DNA from: Craterostigma plantagineum
Taxonomy: Eukaryota; Streptophyta; Magnoliopsida; Lamiales; Linderniaceae
Direction of reading: 5' to 3'
NCBI GenBank assembly: GCA_027422505.1
Contig: JAPQWV010000411.1
Coordinates: forward strand, 372,001-436,000
Length of the DNA stretch: 64,000 bases
Position numbers and translations under genes: made by a program. This document shows positions 21,454 to 34,269 of this stretch, piece by piece (position 1 is the first letter of the stretch; each line of letters opens with the position of its first letter). A model generated the notes under the pieces. The model ran no database searches. It saw only the letters and a program-made list of their open reading frames with translations, and was not told the origin of the DNA.

Positions 21454-24400
21454 TTCTCCCTCTTTGTGCTTGATTGCTCTTCCGCGCCATCTGTCCTCGT
21501 CGAGCATAGTACGACCTGCGCAAGCCCAGCGCATGCTCGAAGTTCCTTACCGTATTCCTCAGCTCCAGTCGCTATTCGTTGTCCTCAAGTAATTCCATCA
21601 TGTGTGGTTGTTCTCTCACGAACCTATGAAGCTTCAGTATTGTCTCCCTGTTGATCTCTTCCAACCTTTTCTCTATGTTCTTCCTGATGACCTTGACCGT
21701 CCCTCACAAAACTTGTGAATCTCAGTCTTCAGCATCAACCTAGTCTTCTTCGCAATCAGATCGTAATAAGTGATCCCTAAGACTGAGTTGATGTGTACGT
21801 GGTTGTTGGGAAGCCCTTCGATCTCAGGTCCTTTGTTGAGCAGAGCGGTCATGTTAACCTTCTTCATGTTTCCCTCTAGAGCCATCTGAAGGTCCTGAGC
21901 GGTGAAGTACTTGATTTGTCGCACCATGAACCGGTAGAGTCCCTCGAGACCTTCTTTCTTGATGAAGCCTTGAAGACCCTTGTACTTCTCTACGTATAGC
22001 TGGTAGAGACGGTACACCTCCTCGGCAGGAAGGTACGGTAGGTCGCTCTTGCTTAGTTCTTCTCGAGTTTTGTCTACTCGCTCGATGACATAGTAGGTTG
22101 TTGGAAGACCTCCTTTGCACAGAAGACACTCAGAAGCTGGCATATCGGGGATAGACTCTTATAATGGCTCTTTGCTTGTCCTTTGGTCATCCCCAGCCTC
22201 ATGTCTGGTCCAAGATGTGTCGGCATCCAATGATAGGGCATCTCTTCTGCTGATTCCAGTGAGAGATCCCTCTGAGCTCGAACTCCTTCAACTTCTTGAC
22301 TCTGTCCAGTGACCTCCAAATGTGTTCTCGAACCTCTTCAAGGAAAGGAATCTCAATTGTGATATTCTCCCATGGCGTGTCGATGTGAACGGGCCCTAGC
22401 ATTTGTCTTGTAGGGGAAGCCGCTTGTTGAGCAATAAGCTCTGGAAGCCCTTGGGGAATCTATTGGTGGTCTTCACTTTCCTGAAGTTCTTCGTCTTCTA
22501 TCAGGACTAGGTCCACCGAAGCTGCTTGAAGGAAGTGTCGAACGTCCTTGAGTCGTTGTCTCTGAATCTCATCGGGCATGGTATGGGTCATCCATTGTCT
22601 TTCGAATATATAACGGTCGAGGAACTCATGTGGGTTGACGGCATGTCCAGATGGTCACGATTGTTCTGAAGCGATCGAGGGAGTGGCCTGAGTGCTGCCA
22701 AGGCTACCAGCATTGCTGCACTTGCTTCTTCTTCTGGAAGCAAGGGGCTTGTTGAGGTCTGTGGTGGTGTACCGGAGGCGTCCATGAAAGGTTGGTGGGT
22801 CGATGTGGGTTAGAGTATGAGTGGTGCGGTGCGTGATGGTGGTTGTTTGGGTAGTAGGTTGGGAGGCTTTACCGGCTCCAGTGCTTGTCTGCGTCGCGCC
22901 CGAACTTTGTTCTTGACCTTCACCTTGGCCACTAGATGATGTCCTATGTCATTTCTACCCCTCATGACGGTCCTGATCGTCTGGATCGTCATGTCTACGT
23001 CATGTGCGGGAGGTGGCTCAGGGTGATCCATATGATGCCTGTAGAGGGATTCTTCTTGAGGCGTTCGGGTGGGACGCCCTATAAGGCGGGCGAGTAGTAT
23101 GTCGTGGAGTTCGGTGATGGTATTGTGTATGGGTTGATCAGGATGGATGAGTTTATGAGTGGGTCGGTGGGAGAGGGTTGTGGGGTTGCGAGCTTTGCTT
23201 GTGCTGAAGAGCCCTCTGAGACGGGTGCTTTCCCTGTGTCGCGTCGGGACGTCTCGATGGCTGCCAGCACTCTCTCCATCATCTTGTCTTAAAGTGATCT
23301 GATGGCCGCAAAGAGAGCTGTTTGGAAGTGTTCTTCAGTCACAAACTGAGCGGACGCCTTCGTTGATGGACCAGGTCACTAATGTCGCATGTTGTCAACC
23401 CTTAAGCTATCACCGGCTCCTCAGGCTGGCTTATAGTCACTTCAGTTTGTGACTGTCCGAGACTTCCATCCAATCCTCGATTCGAATCTTGAAGATTATC
23501 ATCTATGGATGATGTGGCAGGTTTAGATTGAACCTGCGATCAGACACCGGTGGGACTGGGCCGGTAATGAGTGGATTCTGGGCTTCAGCCTCAGCACTTG
23601 GAATGATGACTGGTGGCATGTCTGATGTAGTGGTGACAGATGTGAAAAGGGGCTCAAATTGGATGCTCACTCGCCTAGGAGTCCTTCTGTCACAGGACGG
23701 GGTAGCCCGGTGAGGAAATGATCTGTGTGCAACATCCTCACTGGCTGGTTCTGTCACAGGAGGCCTTTGGGATGTGATCGTGGGAATCTCGGCCTCTTGT
23801 GCAGGCGTAGTAGCCTGTGATGGTGAACTGTGCCCCGTTTCCGCTTCGGGCTGTGTTGCCTGTTGCAGGATCTCCTCAAGCGATCCTTGGAACACGCCGA
23901 CAATGATGGGCACTTTGGCACCAAGCAATTGTTTGGAGCCTCAAGTTCCAACTCTTGTTCCACTGCATCAATAAGCATGGCATCATCTTCTGGTACTTGT
24001 CTTTCCTGAGTTGGAGGCTCCTGTTCTAGCTCCTGAGCCACTTGATCTATCAGCTTGACTTCAGGGTTAGGTTGGTGCTGTTGTTGTTGGGGAGGGCTCA
24101 CATGCAAGTCTGTCGGGGGCCCTCTAATCATCTGCTCCGTGAGATGATTCTCCCGGCAGTACAGCCTATAGACGTCTCCTGACGGGTCGGCGAGACGTAG
24201 CAGCTCGAATGGGATCGGCATCAACGGCTGATCTAGGTCTGTGAGCCTCGAATTGTGGAAGAATTTGAATTTCAGGGGTTGGTAGTTCCCTCCTGGAGAA
24301 AGACGAGGGATGTTCTCGTGCATCTCCATGAGTTGTCTGATGATGTTGAACCACCGGGCATACGGAACATTCTTCGATCTTTTATTTTACTTTTGTCTGA

Positions 24401-24975
24401 TCTGTTCTGCTACATCGTTCCAGATCATTTGAGCGAAATTGTAATTCCGTGAGAATGCAATGTCGTGAAAATACGGAGAATGTTGTCGTTGCCTTTGTCA
24501 AACCCGGTGTGCTTTGGCGGTAGGCACTTGTTGATTATGGCAAACAGTGTCTTCCATGGGTGCAGGATTCCGTTGCTCTGGACTCGTTCCAGATCTGCAG
24601 CTGAAGGTAGAGGGTCGCAATTTTGGCTGTATGGTAGGTCTAGGACGAGTCCGAAGTCATCCTTACTGAAGCTTATATGTCTCGTCCCGATGACCGTCGT
24701 GAAGCGATAAGAGCCATCAACTACTAAACTCTTAATTCTTCACCAGAATTGTTGCAAGTAGACCATGGGCACGAATGCCGTCACCATGATCTCTTTCAAC
24801 TACTAAACTCTTAATTCTTCACGAGTGTGTGCCAGAGGGGATGGCCTTGCAGTATAGACACCATGATCTCGTCCGGACACCTGAAGGTGGTCAGGTCGAG
24901 TTGAAAGTTGGTGTCTTGAACCTTGAGGTATAGGTTCATCTCGTAAATATGATTGTAAGTCGGATAGTGATCCAT
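21449..24975 (-). pseudogene. Extra 3' ORF of element E (pseudogene, near full length)
   Basis: Starts MDHYPTYNHIYEMNLYLKV at 24975 (minus), directly after TTTTTCAG. Length from ATG to stop is 3.5 kb, as in C, so the gene has about 1,160-1,170 codons when not deleted. The N-terminal domain shares TFRCPDEIMVSILQGHPLW, VYLQQFW and CLPPKHTGFDKGNDNIL with C. The middle is rich in P, Q, E and T. The C-terminal part holds PLLPEEEASAAMLVAL, YVEKYKGLQGFIKKEGLEGLYRF and QAQRGRM. It is broken into several frames, with a 25-bp duplication at about 24718/24798 that disrupts the start of the N-terminal domain. Ends at TAG 21449-21451, inside the LTR. Function unknown. Confidence 0.8.
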
Positions 24976-25009
24976 CTGAAAAATTAACTTGAAAAACAAA
25001 ACATTAGTT
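24976..25009 (-). promoter_or_regulatory. Candidate branch point and 3' splice site before the extra ORF, element E
   Basis: Minus strand: TTGAACTAATG (CTAAT = 25007-25003), then a T-rich tract ending TTTTTCAG at 24976, directly followed by the ATG. It corresponds position for position with C and B although the intervening bases differ. Confidence 0.5.
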
Positions 25010-28000
25010 CAAGCATTTAATTGAGTCGGAGATTTATTTAATCAAACCATAATAGTCTATCATGTCAGGGTATGTTTGATAAAATTGTAATTGAAATTCA
25101 ATTCCACACATAGGTCACACAAGGTAAGTTTCGACTTATGTATATAAGAAGTGTGGTCGAAAATTTTCTAAGTGTTTAACACCACTACTCAGTGGAGTTT
25201 TTCGCATGTAAAAATGTACCTGCAATTTTGATTTACAAAGTGCTAATTTCTTATTCAAATCTCCGTTCATTTATTCGCTAAGGTCTGCTACAGTGAAATG
25301 GACCTAGAAAATTTTGCTAAGTGTTAAAAGTTATACGCGTGGTACTGTAGCCGAGAAATTTATGATCGAGAAATATTTTCGTGTAAATTTGTGATCGAGA
25401 AAATTGATTTCAGCGTAAAATTTACGACCGAGAAATGTTTTGCGAGTGAATAAAATTTTTGCTGTGAAAGTTATCGAGCGAGAAAGTATTTCGTTTTAAA
25501 GTTGTTTTTATTGCAAAATTTTACGATCGAGAAAATTGACAACGAGAAACTAGGTGACTCGCCGAGAAAATTTTCGATTGATTAAAATTATCGCTACGTA
25601 CTTTTACGATCGAGAAATTTTATCGTCGAAAAATTAATTTATCGTCGCTAAAATTTTCGACTGAGAACAGAATTGAAATCGAAATTACTGTTTTTTTATG
25701 GTAAGTTTTGCGCTCGAAACTTAATCAAATTGAAATTCAATTGACACTGTTTGCGAGTGAGAAAGTTCTTCGATGCATTTAAACATTTTAAAACCAGTTT
25801 CAGTTTGAACTCTTAATCGAGCTTTAAACACGCAGATAATCGAGGAAAAATAATCTAAGAATGATTGAAAACCCTTAAACTATCCTAGAAAGCACATTTC
25901 AACCCAGATTAACATAAAAACATGTCAAAATCTGATGAAATCGTATGTGGGTTTATTACAGTTTGAACAATCAAAAATCTACTCAGAAGGAGACGAAAGA
26001 TCACAAAATGTAGATATAAACTGCTTTAAATCGCACGCAAACATCAAATAAGTATCGCCTCTACCTTAAACAGACAATTGCTGGATGAAAATCGAAAGTT
26101 TTTGAAAAGATTTTGAATCGTCTGTAAATGTTTTTCGAGAGAGTATTTGAGAAGACACTGTTGATTTTTTTGATTAGGTTTTGCGTGAGATAAAGTTTTT
26201 CGACTGCTAAAAAGTTACTTTTTCTAATTGGGTTGATTGGACGTTTTGAGTTCGCGTATGAAACAGGCCCAATTATAGTTTTTCGCTCGAGAAACTCCGA
26301 TCGAGAATTTTCATTTGGTTCCTGTTTAATTTTCGCTCAACAAATTGGAGGCAAAAACTACCATTTCGTCCCAAATCAATTTTTGCTCGAGAACCTACGA
26401 TCGAAAATTACAAAATTCGCCCAAAATTTTTCGATAGTATGTTTTTCTGTGATTTCAGATTGACCCCTATTTCACTTAATAATCACATATTTACTCCCCG
26501 TTTATTATTGAAATTGAAGTGCAATTAACTCCCTGAAATTCCGAGAAGTGACATCTGGATCCAAATTCGCTTTTCGATCAATCTGCAATACTTAGAACAA
26601 ACATGTCGATATGTTAGAGTTAATCATAATAAAAGCTCCCCCTTAATTTATGTATCAATGCCGTAAATTCCATATTATGTAAATTCGTGAAATCCTCCTC
26701 ATCGTGATGCGCGTTGTATCATTTTTCGATTGAAAAATTTATGCAACACTTAGAGAAAAGATATCAAAAATATTTGGAGCTCAAGGCATTATATTTTGTA
26801 AGTGCTCCCCCTTAAATATTGCACCTAACTTGATGTATCATGCAAAGACATAAAATCAGTTCAAGTCAAAATTCTCAAAACACGCAATTGATCATTTTAG
26901 CATAGATACATGGTCCCTTAATCATGTATTCAAAAAAAAATTTTGCGTGAGGGTATGAGCAAAAACAAATAATCGCATTTTTAATAATTCAACTCAAATG
27001 CAAAGTAATACTGCATATCAGAATGTGCGATAAATGACAAACATCGCATTTAATCAATTCAGCATAGATGCAAATTAAAATTGCATATTAAAATGTGCGA
27101 AAAATCTTTTATATGTATAATTTTTTGATTTTTCATAACATGTAATAATAAGAAAAATAAAAATTTCAAGAAATATTATTATTATTATATTTAGTATGGG
27201 GTCAGATTATTTTGCTACGATCATTGTCACGTCTAAAACTTCACAAGAAACTTGTCGTGATCATATGCCGTCAAGTCGCGTCAGCAAACTATAGTCCTTA
27301 GTTCAAAGTGTGATCCATTTCGGCAACTCTCATTGGGTTCACTCTAGCGCTCATTTATTTTTACCATGGGATTATTATATTTATATCACTTAATTTAACA
27401 CAAGCAATTTAAGTCAATTTACATGTGATCGAGGCGCTTTTAATCATTTCACCTATGCAAGTGACTGACCGTTGATTTGGAATCAAAGGGGCTTTGAAGG
27501 ATTTTTAATTTGGCTCTGACTTAGAAGGGAAGGAGAAATTTGGGAAATGTGAGCTTTTCGTCGTCTTCCATTTCTTCATCGTTCTCCTTCTTTTGGCATT
27601 TTTCTCTTATCTTTTTGTGAGTCTCATCCTTTAATTTTTTTCGTGTCAGTCTATACTTGCTCAAGCCGAAGCTCCGCTTCTCTACGAGACTGAGAGATTA
27701 TCTAAGGTAAAGTTCTTTTTGCTGGTTCTTGGGCCGATACCGTGCTCCACTTCTCGTTTCTCGATATAAGACCGGATTATCGTTGGAGAAGTTCACTTCA
27801 AGGTGCTCCTCTGCCAGCCGTTCTGACGAGCGTGATTATCGATGGAGAAGTTCACAGCAAGATCCATGGCCCCTTCTAATGCTTTTTTAATAGTCGAGAG
27901 GCAAGTTCTTTTGGATTGCTTTTTGTGCGTTGAGCATTCCTCGTGTTCATTTTCCACCTTCTTTTCATCTCTTGTCATATCTTTTTCTCCCCCTTCTTTT

Positions 28001-28304
28001 CTCATTTGAACATCCCGCCGAAGATTCAGATTATTGGTAGAAGGCTCAAGGGGGTTGCAAATGAAGAAAAGGTATTCGGAGAAGGCTCAAAATGGATGAC
28101 TAAAGGCTATTTTAAAGGATTGAGATTTTCTATATGGCCAAGTGAGGAATTTCCTAAGTGCCTAATCATTTTCCTAACGATCTAATGCAAGGCGAGTATG
28201 AGGCCAAGAATCACTAGTTGAGACAAGCCATTGATGTGTGACTCGCTCAAGATTAAATTCAGGAAAAGAAAAATAAAACGGCTAGGCACTTTTATCGAGT
28301 GGCT

Positions 28305-28343
28305 TTGTGTCTAATGGAACAAGTTAATGATCTTTAGACACAA
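28305..28343 (-). other. Perfect 10-bp inverted repeat after pol, element E
   Basis: TTGTGTCTAA (28305-28314) and TTAGACACAA (28334-28343) with a 19-nt loop. It is the same hairpin as in C and B at the same distance from pol. Confidence 0.6.
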
Positions 28344-28631
28344 GAAGGCGACTTAGACTGACAAAATTAAGCAATTGACCAGTCGCATGTCCGGGAAATC
28401 CATTCGTGACCTAGATCGAGCATCCTAAAACTATCGTCACTCCCGTAATATTATTGGTATATTATAAGACTTTTTAATTTTTATATCTTATTATTATAGT
28501 ATTATTTAATGAAAAACAATATTATTATTTTTTGTTTAATTTATTTTATTTTCACGTGAGATATAGCATTGGAAAGTGAAAACACATAGAAGAAGACATA
28601 TGAAAGCACATAGAAGCACGTAAAGCACATA

Positions 28632-31600
28632 TTACGGAAGATTCAACATGCCTAATTTCCCGACAAGAAATTGGAATTGTTTTTCATCCAATGCCTGGTG
28701 AAAATGTCAGCTAGTTGAAACTCCGTTTTAACGAAATTCATGTCAATCGTGCCTTTTTCTACGTGATCTTTTATAAAATGATATCTAATATCTATGTGTT
28801 TCGTGCGTGAGTGGTGAACAGGATTGCACGTTATAGCAATGGCACTCTGGCTATCACTGTAAATGGGTATATTATTTAATTGTACCCATAATCGCGAAGC
28901 TGAGTCCTCATCCACAGTATTTGCAAGCAACAGCTGGCGGCCGATTCTGCCACAGCCGTCAATGTTGAGACGCAGTTCTGCTTCTTTGATGACTAGCAGA
29001 CCAGCTTTTTGCCTAGAAATTGAGCACCACCGGAGGTGCTTTTCCTGTCCATTATACAACCTGCATAATCAGCGTCAGTATAGCCAATTAATTTGAAATT
29101 CGTGCCCTTAGAATACCATAATCCTAGGGTGGAGGTGCCTTTGAGGTAGCGTAAGATCCGTTTGACCGCAAGCATGTGGGATTCTTTGGGGTCGGCCTAG
29201 AAACGGGTGCAGAGGCAGGTTGCAAAAATAATATCCAACCGGCTTGAGGTGAGATAGAGAAGAGAGCCGATACCTCTTCTCCTGTGGGATTGGCATCCAA
29301 CTTGCAGCTTGTTAACATGGGAGTGCTGACAGGCTTGCTCTGATCTTGATGGAACTTCTTCAGAATGTCCGTGACGTATTTAGTCTTATGAAGATGCCAT
29401 CTTCGAGCTGCCTGACTTGGAGTCCCAAGAAAAATTGCATCTCTCCCATGTGACTCATTTTAAACTTGCTCTTCATTAAATCTCTCTTGCAGAGCCGTGG
29501 ATTTGTTGACCCGAATATGATATCGTCAACGTAAACTTGGACGACCATCGTATCTTGTCTTGCCATTTGATGAAGAGGGTCGTATCGATCCTTCCTCGGA
29601 TGAATCCAGACTTCACGGGGAAATCGCTCAAGACATCATACCAAGCACGTGGGGCTTGTTTCAGTCCGTAGATAGCTTTGTCCAATTGATAAACGTGATC
29701 GGGATGTTCTTGATCAATAAAGGCTTTTGGCTGAGCGACATAGACTTCCCCTTTAAGACACCATTGAGGTAGGCGGTCTTAACATCCATTTGGTAGACTT
29801 TGAAGTCTTTATGGGCCGCGTACGCCAAGGGAAGGCGAATGGCTTCGATCCGGGCAACAGGAGCATAAGTTTCATCGTACTCAATGGCTTCATATTGGTT
29901 ATGTCCCTTCGCAACCTGCCTTGCTTTATTCCGAATCACTTTCTCATCTTCATTCTTTTTGTTCTTAAAGACCCATTTCGTCCCGATAATTGTTTTCCCA
30001 TGCAGACGGGGTACTAACATCCACAGTTGGAAACACTTAATTAATTAGTTGATTTCTTCTTGCATTCTATTATCCAATTCGGGTCATGAAGTGCGTCAGC
30101 TACTGACACGCTCAAATACTAGCAAGTGTACTAGGTCGTGTAAGTAGTAAAACGGACGAAGTCCGAGTATCGATCCACGAAGACAGCTCGATTAATTCTA
30201 AGAAAATATTCCTAATTCTAATTTAAACTAATGGAATTTTTATAGTTTTTATGATTTAATTAAACGAGATAAAAACACAAATAATAAAATAAACGCAGAT
30301 AAAATAGGTGAGGATAGAGTAGTTAACGACGAACGTGATTAAGACACATGCTCGGCACGAAATATTCCTACGTCTTCATGCAATATCATCTATCTAATCA
30401 ACATGAATCCAGTCAAGGTGGAATTTTCTAATATATTGCTACCCGTTACTCACGTAACTAGCAACCCTACGTAAATAGAGAACCAATCAACTATATGTCT
30501 ATATGACTGTAGTTCCTATACGTGCATTCGATCTTCGTGAAATTCCCCGAGTTTAGACGCTTTCGGCGCCTAAGGTCTCGGAAACCACACATACGAAACC
30601 GAATTCCATCTCTGGTCGATTTTACGTAGTGGTATTCAATGTTTTGTTCTAATCGGTCTAATCACTTAGTCCGTCTCATAAACCAATCAATAATCATACG
30701 CATGGAGGCCAATCACACGTACGCATATGAAGCACAAACAAAGAATACATAACTCAAATCATATGATTAAATAAAATAATAATTGCATTAGTACGTAGTC
30801 ACAATCCGGCCTCACACGGCCTCAATCACAAAAGAAATTAGACTAGCGTATTAATATACGAAAACGACAAAGAATCAAAAGCAAACATTGTCGAAACGAA
30901 ATATTAAAAGATAAGAAATTCGCCCTTTTTCGGTGCTCGACTTGTCTCGCTCTTTGCCGTCAAAATTCCTCGCAGTCGTCCAAGAGCTTCCTTTTTCCGT
31001 CGCAGCTCTTATTATTATTCGCTGCCTTTTATTTTTCTTCTCAGCCGTCGTTCTCTCCCCTCTCTTCTGTTCACAGCCCTCTCCTTTATATAGAATTGTA
31101 GTAGCCGACTTTATCTTCAAGTGGAAATCTTCTTTTGAATATTGGAACTATTCGTTTTCCTTAATTAGCATGATTCTAGGCAAAGGAATTAATATCCTCA
31201 CTTGCTCCTCACGTCACATGGGATGTCAACAGTAGAAAAGAATCTGGTATATTGCATTGCTTCCCAAATAAAGTAGAAAATTGTAAGAAGATCCCCTAAG
31301 ATTCAAATCGTTCCAAAAGTGCCCTTATTTCCTTTTGTCGATCTCGTTTGCTCTGATATCTGTCCAAAAATAAATCTGAACATAAATATAGGATATCGAG
31401 GAAATTTTAGGTAAATAACGATCGAAAACACGCTTTCACGGGGAATAAAAATAATACAAGTTCCTAACTTATTAGCTACCTTAGTAGGCTCGTTTTGGCT
31501 TAAGAAGCAGCTAAAGAGACTGTGTTGATGACGTGTCCGTATTCCACTCAAAGAATCAGCAATAATCTGATCAACCGAATGTGCTCGAGTCCACTTTCGC

Positions 31601-31840
31601 TCGTGAGGCAAGCTGAAGTAGATGCATCAGCCATTTGTGGACCGAGATTTCCAATAATCTTCGGTTGTTCTAGATTGAGGTAGGTCTAATTCAGCACTTG
31701 AATTTAGTGATTCTGACGAGACTTCCTCAAAAACCAATGTTGGTTCTTCAGTGTTCTGTGGCAATTCTGAATTGGGTGAGGTGGAGACATTTGAAGAGCT
31801 TGGTACATCGGCATCGGCGTGTGGGGGATCCGCTAAAGGT
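28632..31840 (-). pseudogene. pol: pol pseudogene of element E (IN-RT linker, RT, RNase H), split by an insertion
   Basis: Minus strand. It begins in the linker between integrase and RT (DVPSSSNVSTSPNSEL-like, about 31810). The RT start [17 protein letters not shown] and FLSQNEPTKVA run to 31474, where a 1,370-bp insertion intervenes. Pol resumes at about 30103 with DALHDPNWI. RT keeps the catalytic [12 protein letters not shown] (about 29540) and [13 protein letters not shown] (about 29780). RNase H has GYTDADYAG and an AEAEY region that is partly deleted. It ends LNLP, TAA at 28632. PR and IN are absent. Several frameshifts. Confidence 0.87.
30104..31473. mobile_element. 1.37-kb insertion in pol of element E, unclassified
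   Basis: The pol sequence is interrupted between two copies of AGCTAC (30098-30103 and 31474-31479), a likely 5-6-bp target-site duplication. The insert starts TGACACGCTC and holds CGAGTATCGATCC near its start. It has a TTTATATA box at about 31084 and no credible coding sequence. It lacks matching CA at the other end, so a solo LTR or non-autonomous LTR element is likely but unproven. Confidence 0.6.
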
Positions 31841-31949
31841 GTAACAATTTTTGGTACTGTTTTTCGATGGAACAGTACCAGAAATAAAATTTCGAGCCAA
31901 TTCTAACCATTTTTGATTTAACACAGAACGAATCTGCTCTGATACCAAT
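31841..31949 (-). other. PBS and truncated leader of element E
   Basis: Minus strand: ATTGGTATCAGAGC directly after the LTR, complementary to the 3' end of initiator Met-tRNA (core 31936-31947). About 95 bp of leader follow, then the sequence passes into pol-linker sequence at about 31840-31846, marking a deletion of roughly 5 kb or more (rest of leader, gag, PR and IN). Confidence 0.85.
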
Positions 31950-32251
31950 TGTTAGGTCCTATTTTATCAACTCTTATGATCCTAGACTTGAATCCTCAGC
32001 TAATCGATTAGAATCCTATGAAATCTAAGCTCGATTGAAAAAGTCGTTTGAAACCTCGAGAGATATGTCTAGAAATTGAACTGCAAGCCTTTTGGATCAA
32101 TTTTCTAAAATCTTCTATTAAGCACAATGTGTACAAATGTATTTATACCAAACAAACTTGGTATAAATAACAAACATTATTAATATAAGGACAAATACAA
32201 TAAAAGCCCATAATTAGAAGGACAGCTAACAACTAAAATTGATATTCTACA
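31950..32251 (-). repeat. 5' LTR of element E (302 bp)
   Basis: Plus-strand view TGTTAGGTCC...GATATTCTACA. It is adjacent to the PBS, so it is the 5' LTR. It is shorter than the others and clearly diverged from the LTR at 21101-21453. The right flank is gag of element F, cut in the codons for DLEEL. Confidence 0.87.
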
Positions 32252-32849
32252 CAACTCCTCGAGGTCATAATTCTGTCGGATTTGAGTAGATATCTTATTC
32301 CATTTAGAAGGCAAGGGCGATAGGAATCGAATGTCAGTTTCCATGTTGGTCTTTGTGATTTCTATCCACCTCGTTCCATTGAGAAGTGTGAGATATCTCT
32401 GATAGAGATCATGTAAGCTCTCCTATAGTTTTGCTCTAAATGAGTCGTAAGCAGTAAGAATGTTTGTCTTCTTGGCCTTGATGCCGACTTCTGTTCTTTG
32501 CATCATTCTATGCAATTCATCCTACATTCCTTTAGCCGATGGAAGGCTGTCTATTTGTCAGTAGATGTCATTTGGGATGCCTTGCATTAGTGTATTCTTT
32601 GATACCAGATCAGCTTTAGCTAGTATTCGTTCCTCATTTGTGTATTCCCTAGGTTCTTTCAGTCGGCTAGAGGCGGGCTGTGTTGTCGCCGAGTAATATG
32701 ACCCAAAACTGAGCTGCTCCTTCCTCAAGTGAAGAGAGAAGGTTCTCTGCTTGATCCTTTAGCTCAATGAAATTCCGAAATCGTCGCCAAACAGTGTATT
32801 CGTCGTGCTTCAAGATAGGCGGACCATTTCCAAGCGTATAAGAATCCAT
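32252..32849 (-). pseudogene. gag: 5' part of gag of element F (truncated)
   Basis: Starts MDSYTLGNGPPILKHDEYTVW at 32849 (minus) and runs through FIELKDQAENLLSSLEEG and the KAKKTNILTAYDSF region to NMETDI. It is cut at the LTR of element E. At least one frame change occurs after about 32670. The remainder of F is not found elsewhere in the window. Confidence 0.83.
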
Positions 32850-33915
32850 TTTTTGGTTGTAGAGATCTTCGTAAGTTGTTTGAAGAATGGATTTCGGTGT
32901 AATGTGCTTCACAAGTAGCAGATTTGTTAGTAGTATTTGATTCGAAAGTTATTAAGAATTATTTTTGATTCAATCTTTATAGTTTTACCAAAAATAATAT
33001 CTTCGAAACAAGATTTGTTACTGTTTTTGCGCGATAAGTACAGTTAGCGAAAAATTTTCAAGCGAAAATAATTTGCTTCAAATCTTTCGGTCGAGAAACG
33101 TTTTTAGTGCGTGAATTTATTTCGATTGTTAAGAAACATAACAGTTAGTGAGTTTCTCGCTGGGTCAAAATATATTGGTTGACCGATAAAGTTTTACTAG
33201 CTCGAATGATTTTTCGCTTGGTCAAACTTGAAAGTCTGACTGAGAATGTTTTTTGATAGAAAATTTTACGCGCGCAAAATCAATTATGATTCTTGTCGAA
33301 AAAGATTCTCGCTGACATAACGCTCGATAAATTTTTAGCGTAAAATCGCTCTTTGCAGCAGCGACTTCAATACCTAATTCGTATTCTAATTGAGCAAAAT
33401 TTCTCGCATGTTGTTTTGGATTGAGAAATTAAATGCGATCGAAGACTTAGCGAGGAAAACTGGAATTACACAGTTAAAACACAGAATACGACTTTAACAC
33501 AGATTCAAGCAGAGATGGCAAATTACACAGTGAAATTGCAGGTAATTGCTCGAATCTATCAGCTAAACATACGCGAACAGACAAACATGTTATGAAGCAA
33601 AATATGGCAAATTTAAGCAAAATTAGTACGAGTTCATCATGTTCAATTATAAACAGTAACTACCGCAGAATCGAAATTCACGCAAATTCATGTTTTAATT
33701 TGACACCGATCGAATCACAAATGATTTCTAACACTATTGCGAGCACATAGACATCAAAATCAAATCAGAGAAGCACATAATTGAGCCATTGGATCGAAAT
33801 CTCAGATTCGCACCAAAAAGTTCTTCGAGCAATCGAGAAACATTTTAGAATTGAATTTTGATCTAAATCTTACAATTCAGCTTCAAAACAGATACGAATC
33901 CGGTATGGTACCAAT
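32850..33915 (-). other. 5' leader of element F
   Basis: 1,066 bp of non-coding leader, about the same length as the leader of C (1,074 bp including the PBS). It has the same TCGA/CTCGA-rich composition. The PBS next to the LTR is degenerate (ATTGGTACCATAC on the minus strand, against ATTGGTATCAGAG). Confidence 0.75.
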
Positions 33916-34269
33916 TGTTAGGTCCCTAATTATCAACTCCTATGATCCTATGCAGTAGGAATTCTAAGGTAATCTACTTGAATTGATAGGATTGAGTTTA
34001 GATCGAAAACCTTCTAATGAAGAACACGAGAGAGAACTTTGTAGTGTGAGAAAGTGTATGCTGCTTCTCTCTATAGAATTCAATTCTCAAGCCCTTCGGA
34101 TCAGATTCTAAAAGTTTCTCTATTGATCTCAATGTTTACAATTGTATTTATACCAAACACACTTGGTATTAATTACAAAAATGTAGTCCTAATATATGGA
34201 CTAATACAAGAACGTCCCAAATACAAAGATAGCTAATGAAATCAAAGCAAATTGTAAGTATACTCTACA
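33916..34269 (-). repeat. 5' LTR of element F (354 bp)
   Basis: Plus-strand view TGTTAGGTCCC...TATACTCTACA. A TATA-like ATTTATACC lies at about 34146-34154 in the orientation seen. It is adjacent to leader and gag on the left, so it is the 5' LTR of a minus-strand element. Confidence 0.87.

Larger units (their letters stand above)
24976..28631 (-). other. Non-coding spacer between pol and the extra ORF, element E
   Basis: No gene is seen. It has internal polypurine tracts (minus AAGGGGGAGC at 26636-26645 and about 26804-26813), dense CTCGATCG-type palindromes (25340-25760, 26200-26410), GAACTTC repeats (about 27690-27865) and a perfect 10-bp stem-loop (28305-28343). Content and order match the spacers of B and C. 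Confidence 0.75.
21101..32251 (-). mobile_element. Element E: minus-strand copia element, internally deleted, with a nested insertion
   Basis: On the minus strand: 5' LTR (31950-32251), PBS (31936-31947), about 100 bp of leader, a deletion junction into the IN-RT linker of pol, RT-RNase H to 28632, spacer, extra ORF (24975-21449), polypurine tract and 3' LTR (21101-21453). The flanks do not match (ATATA at 21096-21100, CAACT at 32252-32256), and the two LTRs are clearly diverged, so the unit may be recombinant. The region 30104-31473 is a later insertion. Confidence 0.75.

Noticed and set aside
30933..31235. 100-codon ORF inside the 1.37-kb insertion
   Set aside because: Low-complexity, pyrimidine-rich and overlapped by an antisense ORF of similar length; no recognisable motif.
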